From: JBHYDC01 sp051861205
Lineage (GTDB): Bacteria > Pseudomonadota > Alphaproteobacteria > Rhizobiales > Pleomorphomonadaceae
NCBI GenBank assembly: GCA_051861205.1
Contig: JBHYDC010000005.1
Span: 1-64,000, forward strand
Length of the DNA: 64,000 bases
Direction of reading: 5' to 3'
Both the position numbers and the translations under genes were made by a program. Positions 44,437 to 53,795 of this stretch are shown here, one piece after another (positions within the stretch are counted from its first letter, which is position 1; every line of letters begins with the position of its first letter). The notes under the pieces are model-generated. The model made no database searches and was not told the origin of the DNA. It saw only the letters and a list, made by a program, of their open reading frames with translations.

Positions 44437-45184
44437 TGGCCTGAACATCGCGGTCGATCCGCTCGAACTCGTCGCCGATCAGGCCCGCTCGCTCTCTGCG
44501 CGCCTCGATGGGGCCAGCGCGGAAGACATATTGCGCGCCGCGATCGAGACCCATTTCAAAGGTGGCATAGCGCTCGTCTCCAGCTTCGGAGCGGATAGCG
44601 CCGTGCTCCTCCACATGGTCTCGCAGATCAACCGGCATCTCCCCGTCGTCTTCATCGACACCGGCAAGCTCTTCGGCGAGACGCTTCGCTACCGCGACGC
44701 CTTGATCGAAAAGCTGGCCCTCATCAATGTTCGCTGCGTGAAACCCGCGCCCAAGCGCATCAGCGAAGTGGACCCCGACGGCACTCTCTGGTTTCGCGAT
44801 ACCGATGCCTGCTGCGCCCTGCGCAAGGTTGAGCCGCTCTCCATCGCCATGGACGAGTTCGACGCCTGGATCACAGGCCGCAAGCGCTATCAGGCCGAGA
44901 CGCGCGCCAAGCTGCCGGTCGTCGAGACCGAGGGCCTGCGGTACAAGGTCAACCCGCTCGCGGGCTGGACCTCCGCGGACGTCGAGGCCTACCGCCTCGC
45001 CCACGACCTGCCGCCGCATCCCCTCGTCGCCGACGGCTACAAGTCGATCGGCTGCATGCCCTGCACCGACCGTGTCGCCGAGGGCGAGGACGAGCGAGCC
45101 GGGCGCTGGCGCGGCAAGGCCAAGACCGAATGCGGCATCCACCTCGGCCTCGTCGGCCGGGAGTCCATGGGAAGCGGGATCTGA
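44426..45184 (+). CDS. cysH: Adenylylsulfate (APS) reductase
   Basis: A 252-residue thiol-dependent reductase making sulfite from activated sulfate. The PP-loop-like region ALVSSFGADSAVLLHMV binds the nucleotide. The adjacent cysteines in TDACCALRKVEPL together with SIGCMPCTDRV supply four [4Fe-4S] ligands. This marks an APS reductase, as opposed to the cluster-free PAPS enzyme of enterobacteria. The catalytic Cys lies in the C-terminal ECGIHLG. The ATG at 44426 has AAGGAGG 6 bases upstream and overlaps cysI. DUF934 follows after 3 bases. Confidence 0.93.
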
Positions 45185-45187
45185 TCG

Positions 45188-45727
45188 ATGACGGTGCAAT
45201 CCACCATCGCGGCAGGGACCGCCGCTCGTGACGTCTATCGCAACGGCCGGTTCGAGCCGGATAGCTGGATCCGGATCGCCGACGACGAAGCCATCCCCGC
45301 CGAGGAGCGCGCCTTCGTCAGCATCGTCCGCTTCCTCAAGGAAACCACTGACGGCACGCTCGGCAACAAGCCTGTCGGTGTCGTGATCGGCCCGGCAGAC
45401 CGCGTGCGCGATATCGTTCCACATCTGGAACGCCTTTCCGCCGTCGCCATCGAGTTCCCGAAATACAACGACGGCCGCGGCTTCAGCCATGCCGCACAGG
45501 TGAAGCGCGCCGGGTTCACCGGTGAAATCCGCGCCGTGGGCAACGTGCTGATCGACCAGATCACAGCCATGAAGCGGCAAGGCTTCACCGCCTTCGAGGT
45601 CACCCACGGCGTCACCCGGCGCTATCTCCTCGAAGGGCGCGACCCCGCGCCGAAGCTCTATTACCAGCCCGCGATGATCGCCGAAGCCCCCGCCGGCACC
45701 CGGCCCTGGCTTCGCCGCGCGGTTTGA
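45188..45727 (+). CDS. DUF934-family protein, sulfite-reduction associated
   Basis: A 179-residue soluble protein. The family core is seen in DSWIRIADDEAIPAEERAFVSIVRFL, VGVVIGPADRVRDIVPHLERLSAVAIEFPKYNDGRGFS and LRRAV-like ends. DUF934 genes almost always close cysI/cysH operons in proteobacteria, and an electron-donor role to sulfite reductase has been proposed from context. No cofactor motif is clear. It is the last gene of the sulfate-assimilation operon, 3 bases after cysH. Confidence 0.85.
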   Translation: MTVQSTIAAGTAARDVYRNGRFEPDSWIRIADDEAIPAEERAFVSIVRFLKETTDGTLGNKPVGVVIGPADRVRDIVPHLERLSAVAIEFPKYNDGRGFSHAAQVKRAGFTGEIRAVGNVLIDQITAMKRQGFTAFEVTHGVTRRYLLEGRDPAPKLYYQPAMIAEAPAGTRPWLRRAV

Positions 45728-45795
45728 ACGGCCGCCCCTGCTGACAGGCTTTGGCGCCCCGCCGTGCTGGGCTCCCCTAAACGTTGGAGCCTGCC

Positions 45796-46362
45796 ATGAA
45801 CCTTTTCACCGCAACCGTTCCACCACTTCGCCACGGGCTCGGCGCAGCAAACGACATGTTGCGCAAGTCAGCGGAATTCGCCGCCCGGACAGGCGTCGCT
45901 GAACGCGACATGCTGGCATGGCGGCTCGCGCCGGACATGTTCAACTTCGCCCGGCAGCTCGTGATTGCGGCGGATGGCGTCTGCGGTGCCGCCGCCCGGT
46001 TGGCCGGGATCGCACCACCGGAGCGGGAAGCTCCGGACTACGCCGTCTTCGATCGCGGCGGCGATCAAACCTTCCACGACGCTGCCACATCAGCCGATCT
46101 CGCCAGCTATCTCGATCGCGCGATAGACTTCCTCGGCGCCCTGGACCCAGCCGCCTTCGACAAGGCCGAGGACCGGCCGATCGTCATTGTCATGGGCGGT
46201 CGATCGCGAAGCTTTTCAGGCGGCGCGTTCCTGCAGTTCTACGTGCTGCCCAACTTTTACTTCCACGTCTCCACAGCCTACGCGATCTTGCGGCACCATG
46301 GCGTGCCGCTTGGAAAGCGCGACTATGAAGGGCCGCCCGTTTATACGGCCGGCGTGGTCTGA
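45796..46362 (+). CDS. DUF1993-family protein
   Basis: A 188-residue helical protein resembling the DinB/YfiT-like four-helix bundle of DUF1993. The start LFTATVPPLRHGLGAANDMLRKSAEFAA and the end FYFHVSTAYAILRHHGVPLGKRDYEG match the family. Some members bind metal through His residues of the bundle. No function is known. The ATG at 45796 follows GGAG by 6 bases. It ends 3 bases before the convergent gene at 46366. Confidence 0.8.
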   Translation: MNLFTATVPPLRHGLGAANDMLRKSAEFAARTGVAERDMLAWRLAPDMFNFARQLVIAADGVCGAAARLAGIAPPEREAPDYAVFDRGGDQTFHDAATSADLASYLDRAIDFLGALDPAAFDKAEDRPIVIVMGGRSRSFSGGAFLQFYVLPNFYFHVSTAYAILRHHGVPLGKRDYEGPPVYTAGVV

Positions 46363-46365
46363 CCG

Positions 46366-47379
46366 TCAGGGATTTTCAGCGGGCACGCCGGCCGATTGCG
46401 CCACGGTCGCAGCACTGCCGGACAGCCCCAGGAAGGCGTCGAGACCTGCGATCTCTGCCTCGTTGAGCCCCGGTCCTGCCTCTTGTGAAACGACGCGCGC
46501 CGCTTCTTGCGATATCTCCTGCCGCGCTATCTCGTCGCGAGCGTCAAGACCGTCGGCCTTGATCGCGGCATAATCCTCGAAGCGGCGCAGCTCCTCGCGC
46601 AAGCCACCGCCCTTGGCCCGCTTCGGCCGCGTTATCTCGCCACCTGCCCCCGGCAGCGCGGTGGAGTCGTCGGTGACGGGAATACCAAGCACCTTATCGA
46701 CAGCCCGGATTGTGGCAGCCACGGGCGGCGCTGCCGAGCGGCTGACGAGATAGGTGTTCGCCGCCCGAATGGCACTTAGCCGCGCGAAGGGGTCTTCCAT
46801 CGCCACGGCCGCACGCTTTGCCGGCGCATAATCCTCCAAGGCCGCGACCGCACGCGTCCATCCGCCTCGTGCGGAACGCCCGGCGAGCGCCGGTTGCCCG
46901 AACCCCGGCGGAGGCGCCAACTCCCGGCGGTCTAACGGGACATCACCGTAGACGCCCTCGGGTGGGTAAACGTCAGGCGGATAGCCGTCGCCGGGATAGG
47001 CGGGATAGGCATCCGGGGGATAGGTATCGGGAGGGTAAGCATCAGCGGGATAGCTGTCCGGATCGGGCGCGAGCACATAGCCCGTCGTATCGTCCCGAAA
47101 CTCGGGGGGAAGCTCGTCCCGCCGCAGCAGGCGCCCCGTGCCCTCTCCCGGGATATCGCCAGGGGGCACGAGCACGGTGTCCTCGCTCCAGCCGGGGGGC
47201 GGCTCGATATACGACGGCTGACCGGTCACAGGCGGCGGCGTTCGATAGACGCGCGGCGCGTCATAGGGCACGAAGTTGCCGTCGGCGTCGAAGTATCCTT
47301 CTTGGGCCAGCACGCATGCCGTGCCGCCAAGAAGAAAACCAAGTGCCAGTCCAACCAGCGAACGCCGCAAAAGGCCCAT
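46366..47379 (-). CDS. Secreted Pro/Tyr-rich repeat protein of unknown function
   Basis: A 337-residue protein I do not recognise. A signal peptide (MGLLRRSLVGLALGFLLGGTACVLAQ) is followed by GYFDADGNFVPYDAPRVYRTPPP, then a tandem Tyr-Pro repeat around residues 109-145 (units like DAYPPD, TYPPD, GYPPDV). A helical, charged C-terminal half follows (RAVAALEDYAPAKRAAVAMEDPFARLSAIRAANTYLVSRSA). The repeat suggests an extended linker or a cell-wall/outer-membrane anchor. The start at 47379 has GAGGA 5 bases upstream. It is a single-gene unit, convergent with the DUF1993 gene and divergent from the RND efflux genes. Confidence 0.65.
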   Translation of the reverse strand: MGLLRRSLVGLALGFLLGGTACVLAQEGYFDADGNFVPYDAPRVYRTPPPVTGQPSYIEPPPGWSEDTVLVPPGDIPGEGTGRLLRRDELPPEFRDDTTGYVLAPDPDSYPADAYPPDTYPPDAYPAYPGDGYPPDVYPPEGVYGDVPLDRRELAPPPGFGQPALAGRSARGGWTRAVAALEDYAPAKRAAVAMEDPFARLSAIRAANTYLVSRSAAPPVAATIRAVDKVLGIPVTDDSTALPGAGGEITRPKRAKGGGLREELRRFEDYAAIKADGLDARDEIARQEISQEAARVVSQEAGPGLNEAEIAGLDAFLGLSGSAATVAQSAGVPAENP

Positions 47380-47654
47380 CACGTCCTCGATCCGGCTAAA
47401 GAACAAGACGCATCATCGGTCCGCATCATGGCAGGCTTAGGGTCAGTCGCGATCGCGCCGCATAAAAATCGATCGGCTGAACCCAGCCACCACCCGATGG
47501 CGAGGACCGGCTAACCCGTGATCGCGCAGATGTGACCGGTCGTTTCGCCGATTTTCCGAGGCGGATACAAATCGTGACACTTTCAGCGGTTTTCCAAAGC
47601 CGAGCGTGTACAATATGTGCCATGGCATAGCGTAGCATCGCTGCATTTTCCGCC

Positions 47655-48947
47655 ATGAGCAGATTTCATCCAGGAGCCACGGTTTCAATGGCGTTGTGGA
47701 AACAGGTCCTCATCATCTTGGCTCTCATGGTCGCCACCGTCGTCGGGTGGGGCGCGTTCGACCCCACCGCGCGCGATCGCCTGACCGCACTTGGTCTGCC
47801 GGATTGGTCCGTGCCGCAGTGGGCGTTCATCGCCAACGCGGACGGAGCAACCGGCACTGATGCCGCAAAGCCCGGTGAAGGCCGGAGGAACGGCGGCGCT
47901 GGTGGTCCGGGCGCAGGCGGTCCGGGTTCAGGCGGTCCGGGCGGCTTCGGCGGGCCGATCTCCGTGGTCACCGCGCCCGTCTTTTCCGCCGAGACCAACG
48001 ACCGCGTCACCGCGATCGGAACAGGCGAGGCCGCCAAAACCGTCACCCTCTTCCCCCGCTCCACCGGCATGGTGGCAGCGGTTAACTTCGAACCTGGCCA
48101 GCGCGTCGAGGCTGGCTCCGTCCTCGTCGCTCTCGACGACGACGTGGAGAAACTCGCCTTGGAGCGAGCCCAAGTGACACTCCGCGATGCGCGCGCCAAG
48201 GTCACCCGTGCTGCGGCCCTGTTTACGAATAGATCAATCTCCGCGGTGGAGCGAGACTTGGCCGTCTCGGAGCTTGCCTCCGCTGAAGTCGGCGCACGCG
48301 AGGCCCAGCTTGCCCTCGACCGGCGGCGCATTCTCGCCCCCTTCGCCGGCATCGTGGGACTTACCGACGTCGAACCCGGCAAAATGGTCTCGGCCACTTC
48401 CGAAATCGCCACCGTGGACGACCGTTCGGCGCTGAAGCTGGAGTTCCGCATTCCCGAAGCCTTCGCCGCCAAGGTCGCGGTCGGTCAGTCCGTGGACGCC
48501 AAAACGCCGTCGCGGCCGGGCCAGAGCTTCACCGGCGTCGTTTCCGCCGTCGGTAGCCGCATCGAGGAAGACAGTCGCACGCTTGTCGTCCAGGCCCGCC
48601 TCGACAACGCGGCCGATGAACTGCGTCCGGGCATGTCGTTTCAGGTCAGCCTCCGTTTCACCGGAGACATCAAGACCGCAGTCCCCGCTCTTTCCGTCCA
48701 GTGGGACCGGGACGGTTCCTACGTCTGGCGGGTCGTCGCCGAAAAGGTGGAGCGCGTGCCTGTCGTCATCGCTGAGCGCAACGCCGACACGGTTCTCATC
48801 GAAGGCGAACTGACCCCCGGCGACACCGTGGTCGTAGAAGGCGTGCAGCGGCTGAGGCCCGGCGCCGCCGTCGCGCTTGCCGATGCACCGGTGGATGCAG
48901 CACCGCTTGCGCCCACCGATCCGGCCGCCGCCGCGCGGCGTAGCTGA
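47655..48947 (+). CDS. RND efflux periplasmic adaptor (membrane fusion protein)
   Basis: About 430 residues. A single N-terminal membrane anchor (ALWKQVLIILALMVATVVGWGAF) is followed by a Gly/Pro-rich linker (near residues 75-98). Then come the lipoyl half-domain (VAAVNFEPGQRVEAGSVLVALDDDVEKLALERAQVTL), an alpha-hairpin, the second lipoyl half (RRILAPFAGIVGLTDVEPGKMV), and a beta-barrel with membrane-proximal domain (ELTPGDTVVVEGVQRLRPGAAV). It links the inner-membrane pump at 48957 to an outer-membrane channel, which is not encoded here. Starts at 47655 and 47688 are both possible; the latter has AGGAG upstream. Confidence 0.9.
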   Translation: MSRFHPGATVSMALWKQVLIILALMVATVVGWGAFDPTARDRLTALGLPDWSVPQWAFIANADGATGTDAAKPGEGRRNGGAGGPGAGGPGSGGPGGFGGPISVVTAPVFSAETNDRVTAIGTGEAAKTVTLFPRSTGMVAAVNFEPGQRVEAGSVLVALDDDVEKLALERAQVTLRDARAKVTRAAALFTNRSISAVERDLAVSELASAEVGAREAQLALDRRRILAPFAGIVGLTDVEPGKMVSATSEIATVDDRSALKLEFRIPEAFAAKVAVGQSVDAKTPSRPGQSFTGVVSAVGSRIEEDSRTLVVQARLDNAADELRPGMSFQVSLRFTGDIKTAVPALSVQWDRDGSYVWRVVAEKVERVPVVIAERNADTVLIEGELTPGDTVVVEGVQRLRPGAAVALADAPVDAAPLAPTDPAAAARRS

Positions 48948-48956
48948 GGCAAGCGC

Positions 48957-51900
48957 ATGGCATCGGGATCGACCGCCTTCACCGCCCTTTTCGTCCGCCG
49001 CCCGGTGCTCGCGCTGGTGGTGAACGCGCTTGTCATCGTGGCGGGGCTCGCGGCCTTCAACGCCGTTGAAATCCGCGAGTTACCGGATATCGATCGCCCG
49101 GTCGTCACCATCACGGTCAACTACACCGGTGCCTCGCCCGAATCGATCGACAGTGAAATCACGTCTGAAATCGAAAGTGCTGCGTCCCGCGTTGCCGGCG
49201 TGGTCGACATCTCCGGCCAATCGCAGTTCGGCCGCTCACGCGTCACTGTCGAATTCGGCACCGATGTGAACCTCGACGTTGCCGCCAACGACTTGCGCGA
49301 TGCCGTCGGCCGCATCCGTAACGACCTGCCCGACGATATCGACGAACCGCAAATCGTGAAGGCGGACGCCAATTCCGAGCCCATCATGCGGGTGTCGGTC
49401 ACAGCCGACGATCTCTCGATCGAAGACCTCACCACCCTCGTCGAAGAGCGCGTCACCGACCGCCTCGCCGCCGTCGACGGGGTGGCTGACGTGCAGGTGT
49501 TCGGCGACCAGCAGGCGATCTTCCGGGTCGACGTTGATCAGGCCGCCTTGGCCGCGCGCGGCCTCACGATTGCCGATCTGTCGGAAGCGCTAGACACCGT
49601 CACCTTCGACGCACCGGCCGGTTCGCTGCAAAACGCCAACCAGAGCCTTGTAGTGCGCGCCGATGCGCGGCTTGCGACGCCGGAAGCGATCGGCGATCTC
49701 CTCGTGAACGACCGCACGCGCGTCCGGGACATCGCATCGGTTTCGCTCGGACCGGATCTCGAAACCTCGCAGCTTCGCGTCAACACCCGCATCGGTGTCG
49801 GCCTCGGCATCGTGCGGGCGGCCAAATCCAACACGATCGAGATTTCCCAGAATGTCCGCGAGGCCGTCGGCGAACTCTCGCAATCGCTTCCCAAAGGCGT
49901 CAACATTCAGGTCACGTCCGACGACGCTCAGTTCATCAACAGCGCGCTCCACGAAGTCGAATTGTCGCTCGCGATCGGCATCGTGGTTGTCGTCGCGGTG
50001 ATCTACCTGTTCCTGGGAGATTGGCGCGCCACGCTGATCCCCGCCCTCACAATCCCGGTGTCGCTGATCGGCACGCTGGCGGCGATGTGGGCGGTGGGCT
50101 TCTCCATCAACATCATCACCCTTCTCGCGCTGGTTCTGGCCACCGGTCTTGTGGTCGACGACGCGATCATCGTTCTGGAAAACATCGTCCGGCGGCGCGG
50201 CATGGGTTTGAAGTCGCGCGCTGCGGCGGTGCTCGGCACCCGCGAAGTGTTCTTCGCCGTGCTCGCCACCACGGCGACGCTGGCCGCCGTTTTCGTTCCG
50301 ATTTCCTTCCTGCCCGGCACGGCCGGCGGACTGTTCCGTGAATTCGGCTTCGTCTTGGCGATTGCCGTGCTGATCAGCTCGGTCACCGCGCTCACCTTCG
50401 CCCCCATGCTGGCAGCCACCCTGCTGCCCGAAAGCGGCGGCGATCACACGATGCGCCGGTCGCTGTTCGCACGCGCGCTCGGCCATGTCGGCCAGGGCCT
50501 TGCGAACCTCTACAACCGCATTCTGAATTGGTCGCTCGGCGCGCCTCTCGTCGTGATCGCGCTATCGATCGCCTTCGGCGCTGCCGCGCTCGTCGCCTAT
50601 GTCCAGTTGCCACGCGAACTGACGCCGAGGGAAGATCGCGGCACCGTCCTCATGTCCGTGTCGGCGCCGCAGGGCGTTTCGATCGACTACATGGGCCGGC
50701 AGATGGACAAGGTGAACGCCATCCTGAAGCCCTATCTCGACAGCAGCGAAGGCGCTTCGATCTTCTCGATCGCCGGGCGCGGCTCCGCGAATTCCGGCTT
50801 CGTCGTCCTCACGCTCGCCCCCTGGGAAGAGCGGACGCGCTCGCAGGCCGCCATCGCGGCTGAAATCAACGGCCAGGTCTCGCGCATTCCCGGCATCCGC
50901 GCCTTCGCCATCAATCCCAATTCGCTCGGCATCCGCGGCGGCGGACAGGGCCTTCGCTTCGCCCTTCTCGGGCAGGACTATGACGGGCTTGCCAGCGCCA
51001 GCGATATTCTGATCGCGGCCATGGAAAAGCGGCCGGAATTCCGCAACGTCCGCCTCGACTATCAGGCCACCCAGCCGCAGCTTTCCGTTGAGATCGACCG
51101 CGACCGCGCCCAAGATCTCGGCGTTTCCATCGCCGGTCTCGGCGACGGGCTACAAGCCGTGCTCGACGGGCACGAAGTGGTGTCGGTCACCGTCGGCGAC
51201 CGCTCGATCCCCGTCAAACTCATCTCGACCGCTACCCCGCTCGACGATCCAAAAGACCTTGAAAACGTCTTCGTGCGCACCGGCGACGGCCGGATGGTGC
51301 CGATGTCCGCCATTGCAACAGTCCGCGAGGAGGCGACCGCGCCTTCGCTCGCCCGCGAGGGTCAGCAGCGCGCGGTCCCCATCACCAGCGAGCTTGGCCC
51401 CGGCGTGGCGCTCGCAGAGGCGCTCGGCGCCGCCCGCGAAATTGCGGGCGCGGTGCTTCCGGAGGGCTATCGCATTACGCCGGTCGGGGAGGCAAAAACG
51501 CTGGAGGAAACCTCCGGCGGGCTCGCGATCACCTTTGGCTTCGCGATCGTGGTGATCCTGCTCGTGCTCGCCGCGCAGTTCGAAAGCTTCATCGCGGCCT
51601 TGATCATCATCGCCACCGTGCCCTTCGGCCTTGCGGCAGCCGTGTTCGCGATGGTCGCCATGGGCGGCAGTCTCAATCTCTACAGCCAGATCGGTCTCGT
51701 TATGCTGGTCGGCATCATGGCCAAAAACGGCATCCTGATCGTGGAGTTCGCCAACCAACTGCGCGACGAAGGCATGAGCGTGCGCCGGTCGATCGAGGAA
51801 GCCTGCCGAATTCGCCTCAGGCCCGTGATGATGACGATGATCGCCACCATCGTCGGCGCGGTGCCGCTCACCGTCGCCTTCGGCGCGGGTGCGGAGGCCC

Positions 51901-52139
51901 GTCAGGCGCTCGGCTGGGTGCTCGTCGGCGGGCTCGGCATCGCTACGGTGTTCACGCTGTTCCTTACGCCCGTGGTCTATCTCCTGCTCGCCGGCTTGTC
52001 GCGGCCGCGCGCAGCGGGCGAGGTCCGTCTCACCCGCGAGCTTGAGGAGGCCGAGGGCCTCGCCCTGATCGACGACCGCACCGAACGCCCCGCTCCGGCG
52101 CCATCCCCTTCGGGTTCGGCGGCAGGCGCACCGGGCTAA
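48957..52139 (+). CDS. RND multidrug efflux pump, inner-membrane subunit (AcrB family)
   Basis: A 1060-residue proton-driven trimeric exporter. The first helix is PVLALVVNALVIVAGLAAF, followed by the porter domain (VTVNYTGASPESIDSEITSEIESA). The central helix with the proton-relay Asp pair is LALVLATGLVVDDAIIVLENI. The second half repeats the pattern (LYSQIGLVMLVGIMAKNGILIVEFANQLRDEG). Length and motif order match AcrB/MexB-type hydrophobe pumps, not metal pumps. It starts 9 bases after the adaptor gene. No TolC-like gene or adjacent regulator is seen, so control and outer-membrane partner are elsewhere. Confidence 0.94.
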   Translation: MASGSTAFTALFVRRPVLALVVNALVIVAGLAAFNAVEIRELPDIDRPVVTITVNYTGASPESIDSEITSEIESAASRVAGVVDISGQSQFGRSRVTVEFGTDVNLDVAANDLRDAVGRIRNDLPDDIDEPQIVKADANSEPIMRVSVTADDLSIEDLTTLVEERVTDRLAAVDGVADVQVFGDQQAIFRVDVDQAALAARGLTIADLSEALDTVTFDAPAGSLQNANQSLVVRADARLATPEAIGDLLVNDRTRVRDIASVSLGPDLETSQLRVNTRIGVGLGIVRAAKSNTIEISQNVREAVGELSQSLPKGVNIQVTSDDAQFINSALHEVELSLAIGIVVVVAVIYLFLGDWRATLIPALTIPVSLIGTLAAMWAVGFSINIITLLALVLATGLVVDDAIIVLENIVRRRGMGLKSRAAAVLGTREVFFAVLATTATLAAVFVPISFLPGTAGGLFREFGFVLAIAVLISSVTALTFAPMLAATLLPESGGDHTMRRSLFARALGHVGQGLANLYNRILNWSLGAPLVVIALSIAFGAAALVAYVQLPRELTPREDRGTVLMSVSAPQGVSIDYMGRQMDKVNAILKPYLDSSEGASIFSIAGRGSANSGFVVLTLAPWEERTRSQAAIAAEINGQVSRIPGIRAFAINPNSLGIRGGGQGLRFALLGQDYDGLASASDILIAAMEKRPEFRNVRLDYQATQPQLSVEIDRDRAQDLGVSIAGLGDGLQAVLDGHEVVSVTVGDRSIPVKLISTATPLDDPKDLENVFVRTGDGRMVPMSAIATVREEATAPSLAREGQQRAVPITSELGPGVALAEALGAAREIAGAVLPEGYRITPVGEAKTLEETSGGLAITFGFAIVVILLVLAAQFESFIAALIIIATVPFGLAAAVFAMVAMGGSLNLYSQIGLVMLVGIMAKNGILIVEFANQLRDEGMSVRRSIEEACRIRLRPVMMTMIATIVGAVPLTVAFGAGAEARQALGWVLVGGLGIATVFTLFLTPVVYLLLAGLSRPRAAGEVRLTRELEEAEGLALIDDRTERPAPAPSPSGSAAGAPG

Positions 52140-52154
52140 GCACCGCCGCCTCCA

Positions 52155-53444
52155 TCACGCACGGTAGCGGCGGGCGTTGGCAGGGTCGGAGAAGATTTCG
52201 CGGTCGAGCCGCGCCAGCGAATCGGCGATCAGGCCGGTCACGATCATGTCCTTGTCCCAGGGCAGCGCTTCCACCACGGTGAACCGGCGGAGATCCTCCA
52301 CCAGCGCATCCTCGATAGCGCCGCGCATCGCGGGTGCGAACAGCGGATAGGCGCGCGTCGAAACACCGGTCAGGACGATCCGGCTCGGATTGATCAGCGC
52401 CATCATCCGGGCGAGACCATAGCCGAGCACGCTGCCGACCCCGTCATAGATCGCCCGGATCCGCGCGTCGCCGGCATAGGCGGCGGTTTCAAGGGTGAGG
52501 AGATCGGCCGAAGTGGGGCTTGTGTCGCGCGGATCTGTATCGGGAGACAACCCGTTGGCTTCCCGCCAGATCGCATAATCGGCGCTCAGCGATTCCGTGC
52601 AGCCGCGCCGCCCGCAGCGGCAAAGTGGTCCGCCTGGAATGTGGTTCATATGGCCGAATTCCGCCGCCGAGCCATCCGCGCCTTGGTGCAGGCGGCCATC
52701 GACGAACAGGCCCATACCCACGCCGTAACCCACGAAAATCACGGCAAACGTGCCGCTGTATTTCGCCGGATCCAACTCATGAAGCGCCTGCGCGATCATG
52801 TTGGCGTCGTTCGAAATCATGCAAGGCACGCCAAAGGCCGCCTCCAACGGTCCGGTCAGGCGGATGTCGCGCTCGGAAAAGGCGGGCGACCACATGACGG
52901 AACCGGACCTTGTGTCGACAAAGCCCTGCGCGGCGATGGAAATCTCCGCGATCCGCGTCGCGGGCACATCCACGTCGTCCAGGAAGTCGCGGATATAGCC
53001 GGCCAGGGTCACGGGGAAGCTGTCGCGGGTTTCAACAAGCGTCTTCGCGGCAATGTCACGTCGAGCGACGAAGCTGCCGGAAAAATCCGCCAGCAGTAGC
53101 GATACATGATCGATCGAAACCTTGATGCCCAGCACATGCACCGCCTTGGCATCGAGCCGCAACAGCACGCGCGGCCGGCCGCGCCGGGCCGGTATCTCGA
53201 TCACGTCACCGTCGGGCGGTCCGTCCGAAACCGTCTCGACGAGCCCCTCGGCGATCAGATCGGCCGTAATTGCCGTGATGGTGGCGGGCGAAAGGCGCGT
53301 CGCGACGCCCAGATCGACGCGCGCGATCGGCGCCATACGGCGCAGCGTGGACAACACCAGCATACGGTTCTGGCGGCGCACATGGTCGCTATCGACCTTG
53401 CCACCGAATATTCGCTGGCGGCGCGCCATGCGTTCGGGCATCAT
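52155..53444 (-). CDS. ROK-family repressor, probable XylR-type regulator
   Basis: A 429-residue NagC/Mlc/XylR-type regulator. An N-terminal winged helix (about 25-90: RMLVLSTLRRMAPIARVDLGVATRLSPATITAITADLIAEG) is followed by the ROK sugar-binding fold with SIAAQGFVDTRSGSVMWSPAF, FVGYGVGMGLFVDG and the structural zinc motif PLCRCGRRGCTES. It is divergent from the xylF-type binding protein at 53796 across a 351-bp region, so it probably represses that operon until the sugar binds. A start inside the first residues (second Met) is equally possible. Confidence 0.87.
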   Translation of the reverse strand: MMPERMARRQRIFGGKVDSDHVRRQNRMLVLSTLRRMAPIARVDLGVATRLSPATITAITADLIAEGLVETVSDGPPDGDVIEIPARRGRPRVLLRLDAKAVHVLGIKVSIDHVSLLLADFSGSFVARRDIAAKTLVETRDSFPVTLAGYIRDFLDDVDVPATRIAEISIAAQGFVDTRSGSVMWSPAFSERDIRLTGPLEAAFGVPCMISNDANMIAQALHELDPAKYSGTFAVIFVGYGVGMGLFVDGRLHQGADGSAAEFGHMNHIPGGPLCRCGRRGCTESLSADYAIWREANGLSPDTDPRDTSPTSADLLTLETAAYAGDARIRAIYDGVGSVLGYGLARMMALINPSRIVLTGVSTRAYPLFAPAMRGAIEDALVEDLRRFTVVEALPWDKDMIVTGLIADSLARLDREIFSDPANARRYRA

Positions 53445-53795
53445 AAATCAGAACCTGCATGGGTTCGACATGTCACGAAACAGAGCGCGCGTCGGCGGCC
53501 CCGTGAATGCTGGTCGACCATGGCTACACCTCCCGCGGCCGACCGCCCTCCAGCGCTCGGAACTTCGTTCTTTTGACGCCCTGCAAGTTACCCCGCAGGC
53601 CGTCATGCGAATTGTCTTTAATCCGATCTCATGCCGCAGAAATCATATTGACACTGGCGTAGGTTTTGGTCCACAGTTTTTTCGGGCTCCGAATTTACTC
53701 GGAAACCAGCGCATCCGTTCGGAAAAATTCCGGGTCGATGGGCGCCAAATTTTTAAAAACGTTCTTTCGCCTGTAGGCGAAAGGGAGGAGCAAAT
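53445..53795. other. 351-bp divergent promoter region of the ROK gene and xylF
   Basis: No gene is seen. It should hold the ROK operator(s). A TTGACA occurs at 53648-53653 without a good -10 partner. A perfect hairpin ends at the xylF ribosome site (53764-53783). Confidence 0.6.
53764..53783 (+). promoter_or_regulatory. 5' leader hairpin before xylF
   Basis: CTTTCGCC and GGCGAAAG pair perfectly around a TGTA loop and end right at the ribosome site GGGAGGAG (53783-53790), 6 bases before the ATG. It may stabilise the highly expressed binding-protein message or affect ribosome access. Confidence 0.6.
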
